DNA of 6,387 nt from Patescibacteria group bacterium (GTDB lineage: Bacteria; Patescibacteriota; UBA1384; CAILIB01): the NCBI GenBank assembly GCA_022842085.1, contig JALHQF010000031.1:1-6387 (forward strand), read 5' to 3'. Each line of letters begins with the position of its first letter. Positions within the stretch are counted from its first letter, which is position 1. This document shows, in pieces, positions 1-6,152 of this stretch. Below the pieces are notes generated by a model, which saw only the letters and a list, made by a program, of their open reading frames with translations, searched no databases and was not told the DNA's origin. Made by a program: the position numbers and the translations under genes.

Positions 1-822
1 GAGGATCGCAGGGTACACTTGGCGCTTGTAGAACCAGGTGAGGGTTGTGAGAAAAGCCATCGTAGCACCGCGAACAACGGCGGATGAGGCTCCAGTGATA
101 AGGATGATGGCCACACTTGCGAGAAGCGCAATCAGGAGACGTACACGCGGTGGCGCTGGCATGAGCAGCTTGAGCGCCCCAAGTAGGAGCGTTACGTTAG
201 CACCACTCACTGCTACCAGGTGTGCAGTGCCGGTTACCTGCAGGGCTTCTTTGAGGTTCTGGCTCAGGAGCTGGCGACTGCCCAGTACGAGCCCAGCTAC
301 GAATGAGCCCTCCGGCTCCGGGAGATTCTGCAGGAGGGGCTTTTCAAGCCTTTGACGTACATGAAGAGGGATGCTGCGCAGGGTCTGCTGTGGCGCTATG
401 GTGCAGTTGGCTCGCGGTAGGTAGGCAACTACGCGGTCGCGTGTAGCCGTAGCGGCCAGAAGCTTAGGGACTGGCTTGCCCGAACCTGTAACTTGTGCGT
501 AGTCTCCTGGCCGTACAGGAGGCCAGATTGGTTGACATGTCGTGCGGATAGTCCCTTGCTGAGTGTGAACCGTAAGCGTAGGGCCGATAGGTTCCTTTAC
601 AACGGTACCCACAAAGGTGCCGCTCACCTGAAGCGGCTCAACGTACCTTATTCTGGCGTAGGACCATCCCGCACAAACGAGAGCTGCGCAGAGGGTAAGC
701 TTCCAGGTCCGTAGCAGGGGAAAGGCGCACAGTGCGAGTATCGGCACGAATGCGAGCTGGTAGAGCGCTGCGCCGAGCGGAAGCGACCAGAACACCAGAC
801 AGCTTCGGAGGCGTTGCGTCAT
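1..822 (-). CDS. comEC: ComEC/Rec2-family DNA uptake channel, N-terminal part (runs off the left edge)
   Basis: ComEC is the inner-membrane channel through which single-stranded DNA enters during natural transformation. The window shows 274 codons from an ATG at 822 (reading leftward) to base 1, with no stop, so the C-terminal channel and any nuclease-like domain lie outside. Residues 9-57 are hydrophobic membrane segments. Residues 65-135 look like the soluble OB-fold (DUF4131-like) domain. Residues 172-215 match the start of the competence domain, with GLVLGSRQ followed by TGTAHLVAVSGANVTLL, and residues 229-262 contain GASSAVVRGATM, another family hallmark. The start is constrained: an in-frame stop lies at 877-879 and no ATG, GTG or TTG occurs between it and 822. 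No clear Shine-Dalgarno sequence precedes it. It is transcribed away from the chaperone cluster. The family call is firm; whether the full gene is intact cannot be seen. Confidence 0.9.
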   Translation of the reverse strand, partial: MTQRLRSCLVFWSLPLGAALYQLAFVPILALCAFPLLRTWKLTLCAALVCAGWSYARIRYVEPLQVSGTFVGTVVKEPIGPTLTVHTQQGTIRTTCQPIWPPVRPGDYAQVTGSGKPVPKLLAATATRDRVVAYLPRANCTIAPQQTLRSIPLHVRQRLEKPLLQNLPEPEGSFVAGLVLGSRQLLSQNLKEALQVTGTAHLVAVSGANVTLLLGALKLLMPAPPRVRLLIALLASVAIILITGASSAVVRGATMAFLTTLTWFYKRQVYPAIL

Positions 823-895
823 GAGCTTGTTCTGCGCCTTGCTGCGCAGCGGGGGAACCCTAGTCTTACCTGTGCCCTAAAAAATCCAGGTTCGG

Positions 896-924
896 TTGAC
901 GAAACGTAAAGTCCGCTTTACACT
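896..924 (+). promoter_or_regulatory. Sigma70-type promoter of the grpE-dnaK-dnaJ cluster
   Basis: The -35 box is TTGACG at 896-901 (five of six consensus bases), the spacer is exactly 17 bases, and the -10 box is TACACT at 919-924 (four of six, with the key first, second and last bases). An A-rich run lies just upstream, around 879-884. Transcription would begin near 931, directly at the GTG proposed as the grpE start. The -35 box coincides with the TTG at 896 that could otherwise be taken as the grpE start codon. This is a prediction from motif match and spacing, without experimental support. Confidence 0.6.
906..921. repeat. Perfect inverted repeat inside the promoter; candidate operator
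   Basis: GTAAAG at 906-911 and CTTTAC at 916-921 are perfect reverse complements separated by TCCG. The palindrome fills most of the spacer between the -35 and -10 boxes and covers the first three bases of the -10 box, where a bound repressor would block RNA polymerase. It is not a CIRCE (HrcA) or HAIR (HspR) sequence. An operator role is inference from position; a 6-base-arm palindrome can also occur by chance. Confidence 0.35.
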
Positions 925-931
925 CACAGAC

Positions 932-1381
932 GTGACTGACGAAGTACCAACACCTACCCAAGAAGCAACCGACGATCGTTTGGTTCGGGCTCTTGCTGAG
1001 CTTGATAACCTCCGGAAGCGCTTCGAGCGCGAACGCGAGCAGCTCCGGCAGTTTGGAGCCGAGGGCCTGATCCGCGATTTGGGTCCCGCTATTGATGCCT
1101 TCCGTCGCGCAGGAGATGTTCCTGCAGAGCTTGCGCAGAGTAGCTGGGTGGCAGGCGTGCATGGAGTTCGTCAGCTCATTGAGCAGGTCCTTACGAAGCA
1201 CGGAGTCACGGTAATCGATCCAGAGCCAGGATCGATGTTTGATGCCAACGAGCATGAGGCAGTGGGTACGGTTGCGGCAGGTGATGATTACCCTGACCAG
1301 TCGGTAGTCCAGCTCGCAGGAGTTGGCCTTAAGCTCCACGACCGCGTGCTTGTGCCTGCTCGTGTCCTTGTAGCCGCCTAA
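932..1381 (+). CDS. grpE: GrpE, nucleotide exchange factor for DnaK
   Basis: GrpE is a cytosolic dimer that opens the DnaK nucleotide-binding domain to release ADP. From the GTG at 932 the protein has 149 residues. Residues 14-40 form the charged coiled-coil helix with the family signature ELDNLRKRFERE (23-34), followed by LIRDLGPAIDAFRRA (46-60), equivalent to the usual LLPVLDNLERA segment. Residues 91-148 form the C-terminal beta domain, with FDANEHEAV (103-111) and the closing GLKLHDRVLVPARVLVA. The usual RPA near the end is VPA here. An in-frame TTG at 896 would add twelve residues (MTKRKVRFTLTD) and has a weak AGG five bases upstream. I prefer the GTG because the TTG lies in the -35 box and the extension is basic, while GrpE N-termini are usually acidic. 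The stop is 9 bases before dnaK. Confidence 0.93.
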   Translation: MTDEVPTPTQEATDDRLVRALAELDNLRKRFEREREQLRQFGAEGLIRDLGPAIDAFRRAGDVPAELAQSSWVAGVHGVRQLIEQVLTKHGVTVIDPEPGSMFDANEHEAVGTVAAGDDYPDQSVVQLAGVGLKLHDRVLVPARVLVAA

Positions 1382-1390
1382 CCATCTCTT

Positions 1391-3259
1391 ATGCCAGCAA
1401 TCATTGGTATCGACCTTGGAACTACCAATTCCGTTGTCGCCGTAATGGAGGGGGGAGCCGCTAAGGTAATCCCTTCCGCTGAAGGCGCAAACACTGTCCC
1501 ATCTATCGTCGCCATTAAGAAAGACGGTGAGCGCGTGGTGGGCACGCCCGCGAAACGTCAGGCCGTCACGAACCCGAAGAACACGGTGAGTTCGGTGAAG
1601 CGGTTTATTGGCCGCAAGTTCAATGACCCTGAAACCCAGGAAGATCGCTCACGAGTTGCCTACGATATCGTGAAAGGTCGTGGTGATGGCGTGGCTGTAA
1701 CCATGGGTGGTAAGGACTATACCCCAGAAGAGGTGTCCGCGTTTACCCTCATGAAGCTGAAGCAAGACGCTGAAGCGTACCTGGGCACAACGGTTACCGA
1801 GGCCGTGATTACCGTTCCTGCGTACTTCAACGACGCGCAGCGTCAGGCAACGAAGAACGCCGGAAAGATTGCTGGTCTTGAGGTGAGGCAGATTATCAAC
1901 GAGCCTACTGCTGCCGCGATTGCCTACGGCCTCGAGCGAAAGCAGGATGAAAAGGTGGTGGTGTACGACCTTGGGGGCGGAACCTTCGATGTTACTGTGC
2001 TTGAAATCGCGAAGCACGACGGTGATTCTACCTTTGAAGTATTGGCAACAAACGGAGACACCCACCTTGGTGGTGACGACTTCGACAAGCTGCTCATGGA
2101 TCACCTCCTCAAGCAGTTTAAGGATGAAGAGGGCATCGACCTCAGTCAGCAAACCGAGGCTATCCAGCGCATCCGCGAGGCTGCCGAGAAAGCAAAGGTT
2201 GAGCTCTCATCAAGCCAGCAAACTGAGGTAAACCTACCGTTTATCACGGTGACTACCGATGGCCCGAAGAACCTCATCACTACCATTACCCGCGCTCAGT
2301 ATGAGCGGCTTGCAGAAGAGCTTGTAGAGCGCACACTTACTCCGGTGAAGAATGCGCTCAAGGATGCCAAGCTCGAGGCAAAGGACATCGATGAGGTAAT
2401 CCTGGTGGGTGGCCAAACGCGCATGCCTTTGGTGCAGCAGAAGGTTGAGCAGTTCTTTGGCAAGGCGCCAAACCGCTCGGTTAACCCCGATGAAGCTGTT
2501 GCACTCGGTGCAGCTATCCAGGGCGGAGTGCTCTCGGGTGACGTGAAAGATCTGCTCTTGCTGGATGTAACTCCGCTCAGTCTTGGCATCGAAACCATGG
2601 GCGGCGTGATGACCAAGCTCATCGAGCGCAATACCACGATCCCTACGAAGAAGAGCCAGATTTTTAGCACGGCTGCGGATAACCAGCCCCAGGTGGAGAT
2701 CCATGTCCTCCAGGGAGAGCGTGAAATGGCTGCGGATAACCGAACGCTCGCGAAGTTTATCCTCGACGGTATTCCGATGGCTCCCCGAGGCGTGCCACAA
2801 ATTGAGGTGACGTTCGACATTGACGCCAACGGCATTGTGCACGTTGCCGCGCTTGATAAAGGTACGAATAAGGAGCAGAAGGTTACGATCACTGCATCCA
2901 CGAGCCTTTCTGATGACGAGGTAGAGCAGATGCGCAAAGATGCTGAGGCACACGCTGAAGAGGACAAAAAGCGCAAAGAGCTCGTAGAGGTGCGTAACGA
3001 CGCTGATAACCTCATCTACACCGCCGAGAAGACGCTGAAAGAGGTGGCAGACAGCAAGAAAGAGGTGCCACAGGAGGATCTGCGGGCGGTAGAAGACGCC
3101 GTGGCCGAGCTGAAGGATGTGCATACAAGTGACGAAGCTGAGAAAATCAAAGAGAAGCTCACGTCGCTCATGGAGAAGCTGCAGAAGGTTGGGGCTGCGC
3201 TCTACCAGCAAGGAGCTGAAGCTGCACCAGTGCCAGAAGAAGACAAGAAGGAGGAGTAA
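1391..3259 (+). CDS. dnaK: DnaK, Hsp70 molecular chaperone
   Basis: DnaK is the ATP-driven cytosolic chaperone that binds exposed hydrophobic segments of clients. The 622 residues are close to the usual bacterial length. The nucleotide-binding domain (about 1-386) begins with IGIDLGTTNS (5-14), carries the lysine equivalent to the catalytic K70, and has DLGGGTFD at 193-200. The interdomain linker DLLLLDV is at 387-393. The beta substrate-binding domain follows to about residue 505, then a helical lid rich in Lys and Glu to about 605, and an acidic tail ending PEEDKKEE. Residues about 75-97 are the insertion absent from Firmicutes and Actinobacteria DnaK. The ATG is 9 bases after the grpE stop, and no Shine-Dalgarno sequence is visible in or near that gap, so translation probably depends on coupling to grpE or an unstructured start. 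Residue positions are counted from the sequence; domain limits are approximate. Confidence 0.98.
   Translation: MPAIIGIDLGTTNSVVAVMEGGAAKVIPSAEGANTVPSIVAIKKDGERVVGTPAKRQAVTNPKNTVSSVKRFIGRKFNDPETQEDRSRVAYDIVKGRGDGVAVTMGGKDYTPEEVSAFTLMKLKQDAEAYLGTTVTEAVITVPAYFNDAQRQATKNAGKIAGLEVRQIINEPTAAAIAYGLERKQDEKVVVYDLGGGTFDVTVLEIAKHDGDSTFEVLATNGDTHLGGDDFDKLLMDHLLKQFKDEEGIDLSQQTEAIQRIREAAEKAKVELSSSQQTEVNLPFITVTTDGPKNLITTITRAQYERLAEELVERTLTPVKNALKDAKLEAKDIDEVILVGGQTRMPLVQQKVEQFFGKAPNRSVNPDEAVALGAAIQGGVLSGDVKDLLLLDVTPLSLGIETMGGVMTKLIERNTTIPTKKSQIFSTAADNQPQVEIHVLQGEREMAADNRTLAKFILDGIPMAPRGVPQIEVTFDIDANGIVHVAALDKGTNKEQKVTITASTSLSDDEVEQMRKDAEAHAEEDKKRKELVEVRNDADNLIYTAEKTLKEVADSKKEVPQEDLRAVEDAVAELKDVHTSDEAEKIKEKLTSLMEKLQKVGAALYQQGAEAAPVPEEDKKEE
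3248..3256 (+). promoter_or_regulatory. Strong Shine-Dalgarno site for dnaJ
   Basis: AAGGAGGAG is formed by the last codons of dnaK and sits about five bases before the GTG of dnaJ. It is the only strong ribosome binding site in the cluster. It fixes the GTG at 3260 as the dnaJ start even though this codon directly abuts the dnaK stop. Confidence 0.75.
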
Positions 3260-3829
3260 GTGGACTACTACGAGCTCCTCGGAGTTGCCCGCGGGGCGAG
3301 TGCCGACGACATCAAGAAGGCATTCCGACGCAAAGCGCACAAGCTCCACCCTGATAAGGGTGGAGACGCTGAGGAGTTCAAGAAGGTAAACGAGGCATAC
3401 CGGGTACTCTCCGACCCGGAGCTGAAGGCGCGTTACGACCAGTTTGGCTCGGCTGAGCCGCAGTTTGGAGGCTATGGTGGCTACCAGGGCGGCGGTTTCG
3501 ATTTCAACCAAGCAGGCTTCGGTGGCTTTGGAGACATCTTTGGCGATCTCTTCGGGGCCGCACTTGCCAACATTCAAGCTGAAGTCCAGATCTCGATTCC
3601 TCAAGCAGTACTTGGTGACAAGATTGATTTACGCGTAGGAAGCGAAAAGGTGCAGCTCGACATCCCAGCTGGATGCCAAGACGGTCAACAGGTGGTATTT
3701 CGTGGCAAAGGTAAGCCGTACCGGAATGGACGAGGAGACCTGACGATTATCCTGCGCGTGGTTGTTCCTCGCCGGCTCTCACGCAAAGAGAAAGACCTCT
3801 ATGAAGAGCTGCGCAACCTCCAATCATGA
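3260..3829 (+). CDS. dnaJ: Short DnaJ-like co-chaperone lacking the zinc-finger region and first C-terminal domain
   Basis: J-proteins deliver clients to DnaK and trigger its ATP hydrolysis. This one has 189 residues, about half of a canonical DnaJ. Residues 1-62 are a complete J domain starting MDYYELLGV, with the essential HPD triad at 30-32. Residues 63-101 are the Gly/Phe-rich region, which ends with the regulatory GDIFGDLF motif (91-98). Residues 107-189 match the second C-terminal beta domain of DnaJ: SIPQAVLGDKIDL, DIPAGCQDGQQVVFRGKG (134-151) and a terminal helix RLSRKEKDLYEELRNL suited to dimerisation. No CxxCxG repeats exist and only one Cys is present (139), so the zinc region is absent. 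The shortening is internal and in frame; both ends look intact, so this reads as a real compact form rather than a broken gene. It starts directly after dnaK and overlaps the next gene by 4 bases. The symbol is by family; it could equally be named as a CbpA-like protein. Confidence 0.92.
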   Translation: MDYYELLGVARGASADDIKKAFRRKAHKLHPDKGGDAEEFKKVNEAYRVLSDPELKARYDQFGSAEPQFGGYGGYQGGGFDFNQAGFGGFGDIFGDLFGAALANIQAEVQISIPQAVLGDKIDLRVGSEKVQLDIPAGCQDGQQVVFRGKGKPYRNGRGDLTIILRVVVPRRLSRKEKDLYEELRNLQS

Positions 3830-5595
3830 TGGATCCGGATAAGCCTACAGGTGCTCCACTTCGCTTCGTAACTCAGCACCTAAAAGGCTACTGGGGCCTT
3901 ACGATCGTTGCACTTCTTGCGCTCGTAGCGGCTCGAGTTGCCTCCGTATTCGAGCCTATTTGGCTCGGTCGCATTGTTGATGCGCTGGGTCCTGCGGGCG
4001 GTGGAGTTTCGCTTGCACTCAGTGCGCTCCTCACGCTGGCACTCTTCCGACTAGGTATGTTGGCGGGCGACTTCGTGCGCGATGCGCTCTTTGCCAAGGT
4101 CCAGATGGGTGTGGCGCGTAGCATGTCTCGCCAGGTGTTTGGACACCTGATGCGTCTTCCGGTTTCCTTCCATAACGATCAGCGCTTGGGTGCAGTAGCC
4201 CAGCGCATAACCCGCGCGAGCCGTTCGGTAACCTTCCTCCTCGACATGCTGGTTATCAGCATGCTCCCAACGCTCATCGAGCTCATTGCAACGGCGATTA
4301 TCCTCACCAACCAGTTTGGTGCCCGCTACGCAGTAGCGATCGTTGGCACGATCGTGCTCTACGTGGGCTTTATGATTGTTGCCACAGAGTGGCGTCAGCG
4401 TTGGCGCATGAAGGCCATTGTGTCGGACGAAGCAGTTGGGGCGCAGGAGGTCACATCACTTGGTGCCGTAGACGTTGTGAAGTTGTTCCATGCCGAAGAG
4501 CAGCAGATTGCGGCCTATGAGCCGCTCATTGCCGAGCGCGAGGTGGCAAATGTCAGGAGCAACCAGCTCTACAGCCTGGTTGAAGCAGGACAAACCCTGA
4601 TCATGATTGGGGGAAGCGTACTCGTGCTCTGGATGGCAATTCAGCAGTCGGCCGCAGGCGACCTCACCACCGGAGACCTTGTGGCGCTCTCAAGCTACAT
4701 CGTGCGGATTGCTGCTCCACTTGGTTTCATGGGTGCCATTTACCGTATGCTCAAGGATGGGCTGACCGACCTAGCTGGTGCCGACGAACTGGTTCGGCAG
4801 CCCCTGAGCATTACCGACCCCGAAAAACCGGTAACCATCAACGATCCAAAAGGGGCTGTAGCGTTTGAGAAGGTTGCGTTCCGCTACGACGAACGTGAAA
4901 TTCTCAATAACCTCAACCTTGAAATTGCCCCAGGAGAGCGCGTTGCCTTTGTTGGTGGTTCTGGTGCAGGCAAGAGTACCGTGCTCAAGCTGCTCTTCCG
5001 CCTCTACCACCCAACAAAGGGTACCGTTTCAATTGACGGAACTTCAGTTGCCGATCTCTCCGCAGAGCAGCTTCGGCACCTGCTCGCCGTTGTTCCACAG
5101 GACCCAGTGCTCTTCCATGGCACGATTGCTGAAAACATCCGTTTCGGTGATCCACAGGCAACGGATGCACAGGTTGCAAAGGCGGCTTCCATTGCCCAGC
5201 TCGACGATCTTCTGAGCCGTTTGCCAGATGGCTTGCAAACCATTGTCGGGGAGCGTGGCGTGAAGCTTTCGGGCGGTGAGCGTCAACGGGTAGCCATTGC
5301 GCGCGCCGTTGTACGTGAACCACGAATCCTCGTTTTCGACGAAGCTACCAGCAGTCTAGATACCCACACCGAGCAAGAGATTCTCAAGGCCCTTGATCTT
5401 GCAGCAGAAGGACGAACGACTCTTGCGGTGGCGCATCGTCTCTCAACGGTAGTAAAGAGCGACCGGATTTTCGTGCTCGAGAAGGGGACAGTTGCAGAGG
5501 TTGGGAGCCATACGGAGCTTCTGAAGAAGGACGGGAAGTACGCTGCACTCTGGAATGCCCAGCAGGCAGGTGCAGACAAGGCGCTAGAAGGGTAG
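3826..5595 (+). CDS. Type IV ABC exporter, Atm1/HMT1-like half-transporter
   Basis: This is a membrane domain fused to an ATPase domain, expected to work as a homodimer that pumps substrate out of the cytoplasm. In 589 residues there are about six membrane helices (near 22-45, 60-82, 135-158, 163-183, 252-272 and 282-305). The ATPase has Walker A GGSGAGKST (377-385), the Q-loop Gln 425, signature LSGGERQ (481-487), Walker B ILVFDE (501-506, catalytic Glu 506), the D-loop SSLD and the switch His 537, so all catalytic residues are present. The last membrane stretch, with GQ (255-256), TTGDLVALSS and APLGFMGAIYRMLKDGLTDL, and the closing YAALWNAQQ resemble the Atm1/ABCB7/HMT1 group, which exports glutathione or sulfur conjugates. 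The Asn usual before GQ is Glu-Ala here, so the substrate may differ. The ATG overlaps the dnaJ stop as ATGA, implying translational coupling; a second ATG follows at 3829. An MsbA-like lipid exporter is the main alternative. Confidence 0.9.
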   Translation: MMDPDKPTGAPLRFVTQHLKGYWGLTIVALLALVAARVASVFEPIWLGRIVDALGPAGGGVSLALSALLTLALFRLGMLAGDFVRDALFAKVQMGVARSMSRQVFGHLMRLPVSFHNDQRLGAVAQRITRASRSVTFLLDMLVISMLPTLIELIATAIILTNQFGARYAVAIVGTIVLYVGFMIVATEWRQRWRMKAIVSDEAVGAQEVTSLGAVDVVKLFHAEEQQIAAYEPLIAEREVANVRSNQLYSLVEAGQTLIMIGGSVLVLWMAIQQSAAGDLTTGDLVALSSYIVRIAAPLGFMGAIYRMLKDGLTDLAGADELVRQPLSITDPEKPVTINDPKGAVAFEKVAFRYDEREILNNLNLEIAPGERVAFVGGSGAGKSTVLKLLFRLYHPTKGTVSIDGTSVADLSAEQLRHLLAVVPQDPVLFHGTIAENIRFGDPQATDAQVAKAASIAQLDDLLSRLPDGLQTIVGERGVKLSGGERQRVAIARAVVREPRILVFDEATSSLDTHTEQEILKALDLAAEGRTTLAVAHRLSTVVKSDRIFVLEKGTVAEVGSHTELLKKDGKYAALWNAQQAGADKALEG

Positions 5596-5604
5596 GATAC
5601 AGGC

Positions 5605-6114
5605 GTGACGATCTCGCCTCTCGACCTTGTTCTCCTTGGCACAGCCGGAACGCTGGCAGCCTTTGGGGGGCTTCTCAAGCGGCATGTACCAGTTACGCTC
5701 CTCCTTGGAGTGCCACTGGGGTACCTTACCGCCACCGTTTGGGGGCCTAGGGTAGCAGCACTGCTTGGAAACTGGTCGTATGTAGATGGGCAACCACCGC
5801 TCCAGCCGCTCACGGAGGTGGCTGGCGGGCAGATTGCCGTGCTTGTACTGGTTACCGTACTCGTTGGCTCCTTTGCCAAGCTCGGTGGTAGGCGTGGTCG
5901 CTATGGCGTTCCTGAAGTAGTGATTGCGAGCCTGCTCGTAGTGGTTCTCCTGGCAGTCCTCTCACTCACCTTCCTCGAACCAGCTGCGCGTGAAGTGTGG
6001 TTTGCACGGTCTGCTGCCCTCAGCGCGCTTTTTGAGCAACGTGCCTGGGTGCTTGCGTTGCCGGTGTTTCACCTTGTGATCTTTGGTCTACTCGGCAGCT
6101 CCGACGAACGGTAA
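5605..6114 (+). CDS. Small multi-pass membrane protein of unknown function
   Basis: I do not recognise the family with confidence. The 169 residues contain about five hydrophobic segments: 6-24, 29-54, 76-92, 104-124 and 147-164. A Gly/Arg-rich basic stretch KLGGRRGRYG (92-101) lies between the third and fourth segments, which by the positive-inside rule should face the cytoplasm. There is no signal peptide distinct from the first helix, and no catalytic motif is visible. Size, the N-terminal LDLVLLG start and the helix count loosely recall CvpA-type membrane proteins, but the match is too weak to name it. It starts at a GTG 9 bases after the exporter stop with only a weak AGG nearby, and no promoter is seen in the gap, so it is probably the last gene of the cluster. 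Codon use looks like that of its neighbours. The hairpin at 6128-6152 follows its stop closely. Confidence 0.75.
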   Translation: MTISPLDLVLLGTAGTLAAFGGLLKRHVPVTLLLGVPLGYLTATVWGPRVAALLGNWSYVDGQPPLQPLTEVAGGQIAVLVLVTVLVGSFAKLGGRRGRYGVPEVVIASLLVVVLLAVLSLTFLEPAAREVWFARSAALSALFEQRAWVLALPVFHLVIFGLLGSSDER

Positions 6115-6127
6115 GCATAAACGGAAA

Positions 6128-6152
6128 AGACCCCGCTCTGAGAGCGGGATCT
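6128..6152. terminator. Rho-independent terminator hairpin, possibly bidirectional
   Basis: CCCGCTC (6132-6138) and GAGCGGG (6142-6148) form a perfect 7-base-pair stem with a TGA loop. The flanks AGA and TCT add three pairs. Read on the minus strand, the position between them is a U-G wobble, giving an 11-pair stem followed by a short U-run (TCTTTTCC), a good terminator. Read on the plus strand that position is a C-A mismatch and the tail is only TCTAGTTT, so termination of the grpE cluster would be weaker but is likely, since the stem lies 14 bases after its last stop. Confidence 0.7.

Noticed and set aside
38..714. Two plus-strand open frames (38-355 and 493-714)
   Set aside because: The minus strand over this region encodes ComEC with clear family motifs; the plus-strand translations have no domain signature.
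841..850. Ten-base perfect palindrome GCTGCGCAGC upstream of comEC
   Set aside because: It has no spacer, lies between the comEC start and any plausible promoter, and such short GC palindromes are common at this composition.
896..931. CIRCE or HAIR heat-shock operator
   Set aside because: Neither the CIRCE arms TTAGCACTC/GAGTGCTAA nor the HAIR arms CTTGAGT/ACTCAAG are present on either strand here.
2234..3604. A 456-codon minus-strand open frame antisense to dnaK and dnaJ
   Set aside because: The plus-strand products over the same bases are clearly DnaK and DnaJ. The antisense translation is Leu-rich with no recognisable domain, as expected from the mirror of GAG/AAG-rich codons.
3827..3829. 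Possible recoding of TGA as glycine, as in Gracilibacteria and SR1
   Set aside because: TGA ends dnaJ right after the terminal dimerisation helix, and glycine is encoded by GGN throughout, so the standard code fits.
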